DNA from: Skermania sp. ID1734
GTDB lineage: Bacteria; Actinomycetota; Actinomycetes; Mycobacteriales; Mycobacteriaceae
Assembly (NCBI RefSeq): GCF_007489285.1
Contig: NZ_VLIY01000004.1
Location: 245,191 to 309,190, forward strand
Reading direction: 5' to 3'
Length of the DNA: 64,000 nt
The position numbers and the translations under genes are program-made. The notes beneath the pieces were generated by a model. That model searched no databases and had not been told where the DNA came from. It saw nothing but the letters and a program-made list of their open reading frames with translations. Below are positions 52,783 through 62,313 of the stretch, one piece after another. Every line of letters starts with the position of its first letter. Within the stretch, counting starts at the first letter, position 1.

Positions 52783-54471
52783 ATGCCTGTTTTGTGCCGT
52801 CGACTCAGCCTTGCTGCGGCGCTGCTTACTGCGCTCGTGTTGACCGGTTGCGCAACGACCACCACCGGTAACTCGGGCCCGGTCGCCACGCGGCCGAAAA
52901 TCGTTGTGCAGCCGACGGTCTTGATCCTGGATGCCTCTGGCTCGATGACCACCGCCGACGCCCCGGGGCCGCGAATCGACGCCGCAAAACGGGCCGCCGA
53001 CGGACTGCTCGACGCCTTGCCTGACGACTCCACACTCGCCCTAATGACCTACGGCACTGGCACCGGCAGCTCCGACGCCGAACAAGCAGCCGGCTGCCAA
53101 GACGTCCGCACCCTGACCCCACTCGGACCGTTGCACCGGGCGTCGCTCAAACAGCAGGTCGACTCACTCCATCCCTCCGGCTACACCCCGATCAGCCTCG
53201 CCATGCGCAAGGCCGTCGAGATCCTGCCCAACGATGGCAGTAAACAAGCGGTCGTGCTCGTGTCCGATGGCGAAGACACATGCGGGGTACCGCCCTGCGA
53301 TACCGCGAAGACGTTGAAGGCACAGCACCCCGGCTTGACGATCTCGACGGTCGGCTTCCGCTCCGACAGCCCGGCCAACACCCAACTCGGCTGCATCGCC
53401 ACTGCGACCGGCGGACTGTTCGTGCCGGCCGGCAACGCCAATCAACTCGCCGCGCGACTGCTGGCCACCCAAGACATCGACACCGCCAAGTCGTCGCTGT
53501 CCCCGACGGGATACCGCGACATCAACATCGGATCGAAAATCAGCGACGTCAAACGGGCGCATCCCGACTTCCCCGACGTGTCCGCATCGGGCCATACCGT
53601 GGCGACCTGGAAGGACTGCAATTTCGGGTTCACCGACGGTGCAGTGGACTCGATCGCGCCGAGCTCAGGCGGGCGCACCATCGACGGCCTGGTCCCCGGC
53701 GACCCTGTGAGCCGAGCAACCGAACTCTACGGAAAACCGCTCGACCACACCGACATCAACAACGGCTCAGCAACGCTCACCTACCTCGCCGACAAAGATC
53801 TTGGCACGGCATACCAAATGGCCATTAGCAACGCGGCTCAGGTACAAGACAACTGGGCGGGAACAATCAAGTCGATCGTGCTGTGTCGATGTCTGCCGAA
53901 GCAGGCAAGCGGGCCACAGATCGTCGTGCTGAGACCTGTTGATAAGCAGGGGAATACGACTGCTGGGTGGTTGAAGAATACGACCTACAGCTGGGCCGAT
54001 GACGCAACGGGCCACCAGATCGACTGCACGTATGGGGAAGTGTCAAAGCACACTGTTACTCCTGGCGTATTCGAATGTTCCCCAAGCGCCGCAACGGCAG
54101 ACGCCTGCTGGCCGACTGCATCCGGAAGATATGCGTTGTGTCTCGTGGATCCGCTTTCCCACCAAGTCGTCTTGTACTCAGCGAATTTTGACGACACCCC
54201 GTCATCAGCCCCGTCGGATCCATCACCGATCGAGCTGGTGCTCGATGACGGATCGCACTGCCGAGCACGCTACGGCGGCGCCTGGTCGCGCCAGGAGCAA
54301 AATCCAGATCTCGTCGGCACCTACGGTTGCAGTACGAATCCCAGTAGTTTCGTTGCTGTTTGGGGTGACATTCAGCGAACCGCCGCCGGCTGGAGCGTGG
54401 AGGTTGGCGGCTCGACCGGCCCACTCCATACCCAAGAGGTCGTCACCGCATACTTCGTGGGAGTGGCCTGA
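52783..54471 (+). CDS. vWA-domain lipoprotein
   Basis: 562 residues. Lipobox LTGC (Cys23). A von Willebrand A domain spans about 40-230: VLILDASGSM (MIDAS DxSxS, residues 50-55), LALMTYG, GYTPISLAMRKAV (MIDAS Thr), VVLVSDGEDTC, ISTVGFRSD. A second region of ~300 residues, Cys-rich, with DINIGSKISDVKRAHPDF and a GDP.SRATELYGKPL repeat-like segment follows. It should be anchored to the outer face of the membrane and bind a metal-dependent partner. First gene of a coupled three-gene unit (TGATG overlap with the next). Confidence 0.8.
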   Translation: MPVLCRRLSLAAALLTALVLTGCATTTTGNSGPVATRPKIVVQPTVLILDASGSMTTADAPGPRIDAAKRAADGLLDALPDDSTLALMTYGTGTGSSDAEQAAGCQDVRTLTPLGPLHRASLKQQVDSLHPSGYTPISLAMRKAVEILPNDGSKQAVVLVSDGEDTCGVPPCDTAKTLKAQHPGLTISTVGFRSDSPANTQLGCIATATGGLFVPAGNANQLAARLLATQDIDTAKSSLSPTGYRDINIGSKISDVKRAHPDFPDVSASGHTVATWKDCNFGFTDGAVDSIAPSSGGRTIDGLVPGDPVSRATELYGKPLDHTDINNGSATLTYLADKDLGTAYQMAISNAAQVQDNWAGTIKSIVLCRCLPKQASGPQIVVLRPVDKQGNTTAGWLKNTTYSWADDATGHQIDCTYGEVSKHTVTPGVFECSPSAATADACWPTASGRYALCLVDPLSHQVVLYSANFDDTPSSAPSDPSPIELVLDDGSHCRARYGGAWSRQEQNPDLVGTYGCSTNPSSFVAVWGDIQRTAAGWSVEVGGSTGPLHTQEVVTAYFVGVA

Positions 54472-55220
54472 TGCGACGAGCACTTTTCACGATCACCGCA
54501 ACGGTAACGGTTGCGCTGACTGGATGCAGCAACTCGTCCAGCAATCCAACCACCGCACTGCGGCCCACTCCCGCCAGTCCCTGTCAAACCTCTTCGTGCC
54601 GAATCGTTTCGAAAGCCGACATCAACGGTGACGGTTCGCTCGACCTCGTCGGTTTGGCTTTTACTCCCGACCAGACGAGCACTCCTGAGTTCCCCGAGGG
54701 CACGCTAACAGTCCGGGTCAGCACCCCCGACGGCATTCAGCAAACCCAGGTCGCGAAGTCGAGCGGTCCGGCGCCGAACAACTACTACGTCGGTGCCTTC
54801 CGAATCAGTCGCCGCTCGGGTGCCGATCTCGTTTTCCACACGGTCGAGGGCCTCGGCAACGCCGAGCAATTCGTCGTCATCGGCTGGACGGACGGGCACC
54901 TCATCCAAATCCCTACACCACCCGACCCTCAACCGGTACAGCGTGATCCGAACATTTGGTACTTCAACTCCTCGCACGGACAACATTATTGGGCCACATG
55001 TGGCAGCGGCGCGGAGGTCACCCTCAACAAGCTGCGCGCCGCAGTCGAGGAGGGCATTCCGATTCCCGGCGGCGGTCTGCGCGAATCTAACCATTTCGCG
55101 TTCCAGAATGGCTCATGGACACCGACCGGATCTGAGAACGTCGCGGATAACACCTTCAGTTACACCGACTTCCATCCCGACACAGACACCTTCCAATGCG
55201 ACCGGCAGGACCACCAGTAG
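54471..55220 (+). CDS. Lipoprotein with a calcium-loop-like motif
   Basis: 249 residues. Lipobox ALTGC (Cys19). Near residue 50 SKADINGDGSLDLVGLAFT is a DxDGDGxxD calcium-loop of the FG-GAP/EF-hand type. The remainder is beta-rich with NYYVGAFRISRRSGADLVFH, AEQFVVIGWTDG and TFSYTDFHPDTDTFQCD. The ATG overlaps the upstream TGA, so it is coupled to the vWA gene. No family recognised as a whole. Confidence 0.7.
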   Translation: MRRALFTITATVTVALTGCSNSSSNPTTALRPTPASPCQTSSCRIVSKADINGDGSLDLVGLAFTPDQTSTPEFPEGTLTVRVSTPDGIQQTQVAKSSGPAPNNYYVGAFRISRRSGADLVFHTVEGLGNAEQFVVIGWTDGHLIQIPTPPDPQPVQRDPNIWYFNSSHGQHYWATCGSGAEVTLNKLRAAVEEGIPIPGGGLRESNHFAFQNGSWTPTGSENVADNTFSYTDFHPDTDTFQCDRQDHQ

Positions 55221-55759
55221 TGGAGCGATATCCGGGTGCGCCGCCCTACCGAGAACGCCGCGCGCTCAACGGCATGTCGGTCGTGGCGATTGTCAGTTCA
55301 CTGCTGATCCCACCGCTCGGCATCGCATTCGGGCACTTGTCACTACGTCAGATCAAGCGCACAGGCAGTGCTGGTCGCGGACTGTCTACCGCTGCTTTGG
55401 CTTTCGGATACCTATTCACGGTTCTCGGGATAGCCGTGCTCTTGCTGGCTTTCACCGTGACAGCGCGGATCGTTGTCCACACTGGAGCGAACCCGTCGAT
55501 TGCGATAACCCGGCCTTCCGCAGATCCGCTCGGGACAGGCAAGGCGATTCGGAGCACGACACCGGGTAGTTGTATCCATCGCGAGCCAAATGACTCCACC
55601 ACTGTCCGGATCGAATCGGTTTCGTGCGATTCCGCTGAAGCCACGGACCGGGTCACCGCATCGACCGACGACATCGGCGGGTGCTTGGGCGACTGGGTGC
55701 GCACGACGAATCCATCAAGGAACCCCGAAACCGTCGTGCTGTGCCTGACGCCCAAGTGA
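55220..55759 (+). CDS. DUF4190-type membrane protein
   Basis: 179 residues. Two membrane segments around LNGMSVVAIVSSLLIPPLGIAF and GRGLSTAALAFGYLFTVLGI, with the DUF4190 signature (RQIKRTGSAGRGLS), then an outer domain with three Cys (PGSCIHREPNDS, SVSCDSAE, GGCLGDW). The GTG at 55220 overlaps the upstream TAG (TAGTG) and has AGGA before it; an ATG at 55196 is an alternative. Third gene of the vWA unit. Confidence 0.72.
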   Translation: MERYPGAPPYRERRALNGMSVVAIVSSLLIPPLGIAFGHLSLRQIKRTGSAGRGLSTAALAFGYLFTVLGIAVLLLAFTVTARIVVHTGANPSIAITRPSADPLGTGKAIRSTTPGSCIHREPNDSTTVRIESVSCDSAEATDRVTASTDDIGGCLGDWVRTTNPSRNPETVVLCLTPK

Positions 55760-55770
55760 ATGATCGAACG

Positions 55771-58053
55771 TCAGCGCGGGCGGTACTTGGTTGTCCCGTC
55801 AGGCCCGCGCGTATTGCTGACGAGCTTGGCAAAGCATTGGTCAGCCGCGATCTGATGGGAGTCGCACCACCCGTTCGCGTCATCGGGGTTGTTGAAGGTG
55901 ACGCCCGCGATTGTCACCCACCAGCCCTTGAGGTCGAATGTCGCCCAATCATCGCTGGCGACTAGGCGGACCTCGGGGTGCTGCATCCGTAAACGCAAGT
56001 GCTGCCGCAGTATTTCCGCGGCGGTCCAGTGCATGGGAGTACCGTCGACATCCGCCGCATCCAAGCCGACCTGCTTTGCGGAAATTTCTGCCGCCCAGTG
56101 GTCGGCCAGATCGGACTGGACCGATGGCCGATCCGCGTTCGCTTGCGCGCGAAGAGCATCCATAGCCGTCGCCTCGGGATCGGACGGTGCGGCAGGCGCC
56201 GCCGCGGCTATAACCGCGTCACCACCCGACACATCAGATGGCATTACTCCACTCGTAGGACCATGGCTAGTCCCTTCGTCGTTGACGTCGACGTTCTGGT
56301 TGCTCGCCGCCGTCGCCGATGTCGCGCCAGTCGATGACCCGAGCGTGTTCGGCAGCCGCCAAAACTGTCCAAGCGGGAACTTCAACTCGCGTTCGACCCG
56401 TTGCGACGACGAATCGCTACTCGGCAAAAAGACCGGCGCAGCAGCGAAATTGAAGACGCCGGAAGCGATCTTGCCGCCGGAGTCAGAGATGGACACCTTC
56501 ATCGCATCCGTAGAGACAATGTCACCGCCCTGGCAAGCGGCACGTAATTGCATCCGGACAATCAGGCCGGTCGAATCCGTGTGGTATTCCGCGGGTTCCA
56601 TCGCGGGAGCCTTCGCGCACTTGGTCACGCTTGCCGATGCAACACCACGGCTGAGCACGCCGGGCGGGCCCGACGGACCACCGGTCGGCGCGAAGTAGGT
56701 CAACCGATCCTTGTTGATCGTCGAAAATCCTGCGCCAGCGGGCGCGATCGCTTGGTATCCAGAGCCGCCCGCTGACGCTGTCCAGTCTGTTGACCCGGTG
56801 TTGAGATTGACGGCAACAACATTGCCGTCTGCGTTATCGGCGACGATCCGCTCGCCATCCGAAACGAGTCCTTGAAATCGCGAGACTCCGGTCGAATCGG
56901 ATTGCCACAGTTGTGCGCCGGTGTCGATGCGGTACGCCACCGTGGCCGTACCGTGCTGCTGGTTCCCGAGCACGACATCCCCGATCTGTCTTTGGAGGTC
57001 GACGTCGTGGACTTGCCACAGCGGGTGACCGTCACCCGGGTCATAAGCGCCGTGCGAGGTGAGTACTGGCCCTTCCTGGTCGGATGGCACGAGCCACCGA
57101 TCGACCGCATAGTCGCCCGGGACATCAAATTGCGGTGAACCGCTTGCACCAGTGACTTGTGCGGATATCTCGCCACGGCCTTGGCAGGCCGTAACGACCC
57201 GCACGCCGCCCGGCCGCGCTGATACGCCATTCGTCCACTGCTCGACCACAGGTTTGCCGTCTGACGCCGAAACTACGAAAGTGCCAGCCGAGCTGTAGGA
57301 GACAAGACCATCGCGCACTGTCAGTGACGTGAGGTCGCCGTCACCGACGCACCGACTGTCGGTTGTAAGCGTCCGCTCCCACGACGCGGACGGGTTGGTG
57401 TCGGAGCCGCGGCTGACCGTCGTAAGGGCGGAGTTGTCGTTCACAATCGTTTTCGCGGTGAACAGAGCACCGTCGGAAACCTCCACGAGGGCGACGCCCT
57501 CCATGGCCAGACTGTGGTCGACCGCGCCGTCCGCCATCCTGTAAAACCGGATGACGTCTTTTGAGACGCACGGCAGCAACCCGTGGAGACTGCTGGTCGC
57601 GCATGTCACCTTGCCGTCCAGCGACACCCGCCAGCGGACATGCCCACTGGTACCGTCGACAGCCACCAACGTCGACGCTGGACCGCCTTCCGTATCTCCG
57701 ATCCCGGTGACGATCGTGTCCCCGATCGCGGCAAAGCCCGGGGAACTACCCACACCGGTCCGGCCGAAGTCGCCGCCGGTGAAAACCGCGCCAGGCTCTA
57801 AATCGCCGGCCTGTATCGACCAGCCAGCGCTCGGCTTTGTCGGATAGGTATTTCGCAGCTCTCCGGCAACCGTGCCCGACGATGCCTTCGGACGCGTCAC
57901 GAAGTACACCGTCGTCGCTGCGACTGCCAGGACCGCGACAATTCCACAAGCCAGCAGCACCCACACATAGCGTTTGGGAGTCTTCTCGGGCCGTTCGATG
58001 ATGTATGGGAATGACCCTGGAGGTGGTGGCGGGGGTGGCGGATATTCGATCAT
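55771..58053 (-). CDS. Membrane-anchored PQQ-type beta-propeller with a shared C-terminal domain
   Basis: 760 residues. A Pro-rich cytoplasmic start (MIEYPPPPPPPPGSFPYI), a membrane helix (~30-52), then a PQQ/WD-like beta-propeller (about 90-470; repeated GTIVTGIGD, VAVDGTSGHVRWRVSL, QLWQSDSTG, VAVNLNTGSTDWTAS units). Residues 478-760 form a second outer domain with Cys pairs (KCAKAPAM...RAACQGGD; GWCDSHQIAADQCFAKLVSN). The same domain ends the kinase-like gene at 62314. It lies convergent with the vWA unit. Function unknown. Confidence 0.78.
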   Translation of the reverse strand: MIEYPPPPPPPPGSFPYIIERPEKTPKRYVWVLLACGIVAVLAVAATTVYFVTRPKASSGTVAGELRNTYPTKPSAGWSIQAGDLEPGAVFTGGDFGRTGVGSSPGFAAIGDTIVTGIGDTEGGPASTLVAVDGTSGHVRWRVSLDGKVTCATSSLHGLLPCVSKDVIRFYRMADGAVDHSLAMEGVALVEVSDGALFTAKTIVNDNSALTTVSRGSDTNPSASWERTLTTDSRCVGDGDLTSLTVRDGLVSYSSAGTFVVSASDGKPVVEQWTNGVSARPGGVRVVTACQGRGEISAQVTGASGSPQFDVPGDYAVDRWLVPSDQEGPVLTSHGAYDPGDGHPLWQVHDVDLQRQIGDVVLGNQQHGTATVAYRIDTGAQLWQSDSTGVSRFQGLVSDGERIVADNADGNVVAVNLNTGSTDWTASAGGSGYQAIAPAGAGFSTINKDRLTYFAPTGGPSGPPGVLSRGVASASVTKCAKAPAMEPAEYHTDSTGLIVRMQLRAACQGGDIVSTDAMKVSISDSGGKIASGVFNFAAAPVFLPSSDSSSQRVERELKFPLGQFWRLPNTLGSSTGATSATAASNQNVDVNDEGTSHGPTSGVMPSDVSGGDAVIAAAAPAAPSDPEATAMDALRAQANADRPSVQSDLADHWAAEISAKQVGLDAADVDGTPMHWTAAEILRQHLRLRMQHPEVRLVASDDWATFDLKGWWVTIAGVTFNNPDDANGWCDSHQIAADQCFAKLVSNTRGPDGTTKYRPR

Positions 58054-58146
58054 CGATGGTCCGCCCCTTCGTCAACAGCCCCGGCACCGCACGGCCGAAT
58101 GATTCCAGCCATTGGCAGCGACCGGTATCGGTCGACCGAATGACGC

Positions 58147-58488
58147 TTAGGCCGGATCGACGGTGAATTGCTTACTGGTATGCATCGTTTGACCGTTGGC
58201 TATGTCGAGGTCGACGGAGATCGTGTAAACGCCCGGATTGTAAATGCGGGTGCCTGTTCGTCCCGGATCACTCCGCATAGAGCCGTCGCCCCAACACGCA
58301 TCGAATTTCGATTCATCGAAATGGCTCTGCAATCCCGGTCCGGTAACCGATATGTGTGCTCGGCAATCTCCCGGGCGGCCGTTCGTCCAGGTCAGCCACC
58401 AGTGGTAACTGAGCTGGACGTACGGCGGCCCTTCATCGGACACATGCATCCGGTAATGGTCGGGCCCGACGGTGTCGCCCCACCGCAT
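58147..58488 (-). CDS. Ig/PKD-like domain, probable displaced C-terminus of the upstream lipoprotein
   Basis: 113 residues, beta-rich with two Cys: QLSYHWWLTWTNGRPGDCRAHI, ...FDACWGDGSMRSDPG, GVYTISVDLDIANGQTM. It has no signal peptide, though the composition is that of an exported domain. Its ATG (58488) lies inside the 3' end of the upstream lipoprotein gene, in a different frame (56-bp overlap). A one-frame shift there would fuse the two into one protein. Confidence 0.5.
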   Translation of the reverse strand: MRWGDTVGPDHYRMHVSDEGPPYVQLSYHWWLTWTNGRPGDCRAHISVTGPGLQSHFDESKFDACWGDGSMRSDPGRTGTRIYNPGVYTISVDLDIANGQTMHTSKQFTVDPA

Positions 58489-59878
58489 TGTCGGTGCGTT
58501 TGGTGCTCAGATTGAGCGTGAGATTGTTCGTGTCCGGCGCGCTGGGCGCCGCCGATGTGGTCGATGGTGGGGTGGTTTCTTTCGGCGTGCCCGTCAAGGT
58601 GAATTCCAGGTGGTTTGCATCATCGAACTCGCCGATTATGCCGTCGATGTTGGCGGCCAGCTGAGCGGGCAGCGTCGTGAAGATCGAGATCGCCGCGCCC
58701 ATCCGATGCAGAACCTGCGATTCGTTGTCCCCGACCGCCGTGCCGGCGATTGTCGATGCGCAACTGCCAACGTCGCCGAGCGCGGAAATGAATTCGTCGA
58801 GGTTCTTCTTGTCGGGATCGGTAAGGCTTGCGAATGCGGTTTTCATACAGCCGTACGCACCACCGGGGGTGCTGAGCGCATTCTCGAGAACCTTCGACAC
58901 GACGCCCTCGCCCAGGAGCATGTCGACACCTGTCAGGATCGTCTCGATTTGCAGGGCCGCCGGATCAACGTCAAGGTTGATCGATCCTTCCGTCGTTCCA
59001 GCCGGTAGCTGCAGCGCGCCCTTGCCATTGGGAACGAGCAGGCCGACCGGACGTTGCGCCACCGCGTACGCAAACGATGCGAGTGCACCGGAGAAGTTCG
59101 GCGGTTCTTGAAGCGTGAACTTCCCAGCGGGTTTCGATTCCACCGCGTAGTACTGTGGTGACGTCGACGTGAAGTCCACATCAATACTATTGTCCCCGTT
59201 CGCTTTAAGGCAGCCTCCGACGGGACCGGGCTTCTTCGCAGTCAGCGTCAACTTGTTGGTAGGCGTGTCGAGGTCACTGCTTTCGGCGCATGGCGGCGGT
59301 GGCGAGGCGAGGTGGGGTACCGACTTGTGCGCGGCGTCGGTGAGGACCTTGCCGATGTCGATAAGGATCGGTTGGAACACGCTCAAGCGTAGGGTTCTCG
59401 CTGTCAGCGTCTTCGCCGACGAATCCCAGTGCGGGGCAAGGTAATCAGTTGGCGAGCCCTTCACCGGATCTAACGCGATCAGCGGTCGTACGGAGTCGCT
59501 GATCTGGCGGTAGAAGTCCGGGTCGTTCGAGAGATCGAATGTGAGAGTTATCGGTTGCTTAGGCTGCTCGTGATCTCCCAGAGTCACCTTTACGGAGTCG
59601 ACGGTCGCGCGTTGGCCGGCCACCTTGGCGGATTCCGCAGCGGAGTCGATCGACAAGTTCGTTCCGGACGCTGCTACATCCTTCGGCGCCGACGCGGTAA
59701 CGCGAACTGGGCCCGACTCAAGTGACACAGTTGCGCCGTTCGAACCGACCGTTGTTTGGGACGGCGCATTCGTTGCCCCCGGGACGGGTACGGCGAGTCC
59801 GGATATGTGGTTGCTGCACGCTGCGGCGAGCGTGAGGGCCGCGACGATAACGGGAACGATCCGGACACGACTATGCAC
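58433..59878 (-). CDS. Lipoprotein, unknown family, with suspected 3' frameshift
   Basis: 481 residues. Lipobox LAAAC (Cys21). Beta-rich mature part with a Pro/Thr/Ser linker at the end (TPPSTTSAAPSAPDTNNLTL). It then stops after an Arg-rich, out-of-style tail (HRRARPLPDACVR), while the beta-domain encoded by 58147-58488 continues in another frame. A GTG at 59878 is used, with AAGGA 12 bp upstream; the frame runs on upstream to 60247 but opposes the divergent glycosyltransferase gene. Function unknown. Confidence 0.65.
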   Translation of the reverse strand: MHSRVRIVPVIVAALTLAAACSNHISGLAVPVPGATNAPSQTTVGSNGATVSLESGPVRVTASAPKDVAASGTNLSIDSAAESAKVAGQRATVDSVKVTLGDHEQPKQPITLTFDLSNDPDFYRQISDSVRPLIALDPVKGSPTDYLAPHWDSSAKTLTARTLRLSVFQPILIDIGKVLTDAAHKSVPHLASPPPPCAESSDLDTPTNKLTLTAKKPGPVGGCLKANGDNSIDVDFTSTSPQYYAVESKPAGKFTLQEPPNFSGALASFAYAVAQRPVGLLVPNGKGALQLPAGTTEGSINLDVDPAALQIETILTGVDMLLGEGVVSKVLENALSTPGGAYGCMKTAFASLTDPDKKNLDEFISALGDVGSCASTIAGTAVGDNESQVLHRMGAAISIFTTLPAQLAANIDGIIGEFDDANHLEFTLTGTPKETTPPSTTSAAPSAPDTNNLTLNLSTKRTDNAVGRHRRARPLPDACVR

Positions 59879-59989
59879 GGGAGCGGATTTTCCTTCATCG
59901 ACGGCGTGTCTCGGTATCGGCCGAACGACCGACAGAGCGGCTTGCCCCTCGGCAGCAGGTTGTGCCCGCCCGTAGGGGACTATGGATCG

Positions 59990-61288
59990 GTGACGTCTAC
60001 GAATGGCGTACTTACTCACGCCAGAGCGGACTCTTCGTCCGCCGGCTCCCCGGGTTTGACACGAGCACTGCGCCTGACGATTTATGCGGCGTGGATAATC
60101 GCCCTCGTTGGAATTCCGCTGGTCATAGTCGATGTCATCGGCAAGGGCATGATCGACCTCAACGTGTACCGCGACGGCGGGCACGCTTGGCTCGATGGGA
60201 TTCCGCTGTATGCGAACGGCTTCGGTGAGCGACCGGGCGCCCACCATCTCCCGTTCACCTATCCGCCGTTTGCCGCCATCCTGTTCTCGGGGCTCAGCGT
60301 GATCGGCGGCCCCGCCGCGCAGGTGCTCATTGCTACCGGTTCAATCCTCGCCATCACCTTCACAAGTTGGTTGGTGCTGCGACGGATGGGAGTGTCAGAG
60401 CCTTGGCAGTGGCCGATCGCTGCCTTGGCGTCGTTGTTTGCCTGGGCCATCGAACCTGATTGGGCCACACTCGGTTACGGTCAGGTCAACCTGCTGTTGA
60501 TGGCTCTGGTGGCCGTCGACTGTTTGGCAGTGCGCGTTCCACGCTGGCGTGGCGTACTTGTTGGCGTGGCGGCTGCTGTCAAGTTGACTCCGGCAGTGTT
60601 TGTCCTGTTCTTCCTATTCCGGCGCGACTATCGCGCAGTTGCCAACGGCGTCATTGGATTTGCCGTCTGCAGTGGCCTTGCATGGTTGCTCTCGCCAAAA
60701 GACAGCCGGGCGTACTGGTTTGACGCCTTGCTCAATCCGAATCGTCCAGGCGGACTCTCATTCGCGCGCAATCAGTCAATACGCGGAGTGCTGCACCGAC
60801 TCCGATTGCCCGCGCATGAGGAGTTGCTGTTGTGGGCGCTGGCGTCGATCGTCGTTGTGTCGTTGGCGTGGCTGGCCAGCCGTCGCTCCGAGCCGGTCGC
60901 CCTGGTCGCGGTGGCGTTCGTCGGATTGCTGGTTTCTCCGATCTCGTGGGATCACCACTGGGTGTGGGTGGTTCCGGCGGAATTGCTGATCGGGTGGCCG
61001 TTATGGACTGCCCGGGCATGGGCGGGCTTGATCGCTGCCGCTGGTTTTGCAGTGGTATTCGTCGCGGCGCCGTTCTATTGGCTGCCCAGCGAGCACGGCG
61101 CCGAAATGCATTGGACGGTTCTGCAAAACATCGCCGGAGGCGGATACGTGTGGGTTGGCTTCGCCGCGTTGATTTGGTTGGCATTTGGCCGACCGGACCG
61201 CCGCAGCGACGACCGGCTCAGCAAGCTCAGATCCGCTCGCCGAACTGGACGCGAATGCGGTGGAGCTCCGCATCGCGCCATTGAGTAA
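59990..61288 (+). CDS. GT87-type (DUF2029) membrane mannosyl/arabinosyltransferase-like protein
   Basis: 432 residues, ~10 membrane helices. Early loop MIDLNVYRDGGHAWLDGIPLY carries the acidic residues expected for GT87 (PimE/AftC-like) enzymes; later YPPFAAILF, LGYGQVNLLLMALVAVD and SPISWDHHWVW match DUF2029. They add sugars from polyprenyl-phosphate donors on the outer face of the membrane. GTG at 59990 with AGGGGA upstream. Divergent from the lipoprotein gene. Confidence 0.82.
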   Translation: MTSTNGVLTHARADSSSAGSPGLTRALRLTIYAAWIIALVGIPLVIVDVIGKGMIDLNVYRDGGHAWLDGIPLYANGFGERPGAHHLPFTYPPFAAILFSGLSVIGGPAAQVLIATGSILAITFTSWLVLRRMGVSEPWQWPIAALASLFAWAIEPDWATLGYGQVNLLLMALVAVDCLAVRVPRWRGVLVGVAAAVKLTPAVFVLFFLFRRDYRAVANGVIGFAVCSGLAWLLSPKDSRAYWFDALLNPNRPGGLSFARNQSIRGVLHRLRLPAHEELLLWALASIVVVSLAWLASRRSEPVALVAVAFVGLLVSPISWDHHWVWVVPAELLIGWPLWTARAWAGLIAAAGFAVVFVAAPFYWLPSEHGAEMHWTVLQNIAGGGYVWVGFAALIWLAFGRPDRRSDDRLSKLRSARRTGRECGGAPHRAIE

Positions 61289-61382
61289 CAGTCCGTCACG
61301 CAACTGGAGGGTGACGCAAGCAAGTTGTTTCTGTTGTCCAGGCCTTCCACTGCCGGCCGCTTTCTCAATTTGGTGAACTCAG

Positions 61383-62246
61383 CTACCGAAGGTACGGTGC
61401 CGGATCAATTCGGCCGTTAAATCCATTATGAAAGTTGGGACTTAGCGGAAGCACTTCGAAATGCAAATGCGGACCGGTCACGTACCCGGTATTGCCGCTG
61501 TACCCAATAAGCTGGCCCTTCGATATCTTCTGGCCCTTATTTATTATCGTGCGAGTGAGGTGCGCATACCCGGTGTAAATGCTCGCGTGCTTGATCAGAA
61601 TGCAGATTCCAGCTTCCTGCAGCATCCATGATGAATTCTGTCCGAAGCCCTCGAAGTCAACTGTCCCATCCGCAGCGGCAAACACCGGTGTATTCAAGTC
61701 AGCCTTGAGATCGATGCCAGGGTGTCCGCCCACACCGAATCCTTGGTTGATCCTGACGCTATCCAGCGGCCATCTAAGTGTGGCTTGTGATGGCGGCGCG
61801 GGACTGGCAGCCTGCGGTGGCGATTGTTGCGCGGGCGGACAGTCAGGCGCCACGGCAGAAAGCGTTCCCGTCTCGATGTCGACGTCGGCGACATAACGTC
61901 CATCGGAAACCTTGTACCACAGCGAATCCCAGCCGCCGTTAGGGATATTGAAGCTGAAGTATCCCTTGACCGCCTGGCCATGCGTGGAGCACACCAAATT
62001 CAGCTTGTCACCGACGTTGTACCAGCCGTCTTGTTGAGACTTCAGGCTCGCTGCGGTCATGCGTTGCGTCTTCGCCTTAACCGTTCCGGTCACGGCGGCG
62101 TTCGCCAATCCCGGTGAAACTACGAAGCCGGCCGCGGTCGCAGTGAGCACACTGGCGACTGCAAGCCCGACCGTACGGCACCGGTTGCGAAGCCCACCGT
62201 TGCCTCCGACGCCAGACGATCGAGCCGTGGTCCGCACATTTTCCAT
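61383..62246 (-). CDS. Secreted LytM/M23 endopeptidase with SH3-like domain
   Basis: 287 residues. Signal peptide to ~50 (ANA-AVTG). An SH3-like region (about 65-125; QQDGWYNVGDKLNLVCSTHG...WYKVSDGRYVADVDI), a Pro/Ala/Gln linker, then the M23 zinc peptidase: GHPGIDL (H175, D179), TGYAHL (H229) and GPHLHFE (H260/H262). All metal ligands are present, so it should cut peptidoglycan cross-bridges. It converges with the GT87 gene. Confidence 0.9.
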   Translation of the reverse strand: MENVRTTARSSGVGGNGGLRNRCRTVGLAVASVLTATAAGFVVSPGLANAAVTGTVKAKTQRMTAASLKSQQDGWYNVGDKLNLVCSTHGQAVKGYFSFNIPNGGWDSLWYKVSDGRYVADVDIETGTLSAVAPDCPPAQQSPPQAASPAPPSQATLRWPLDSVRINQGFGVGGHPGIDLKADLNTPVFAAADGTVDFEGFGQNSSWMLQEAGICILIKHASIYTGYAHLTRTIINKGQKISKGQLIGYSGNTGYVTGPHLHFEVLPLSPNFHNGFNGRIDPAPYLR

Positions 62247-62313
62247 GAGATCGAATTGTTATCTATGGATCTCAGGACTGGTATAGAGCGAACAAACGAC
62301 AGGCACCCAGCAC

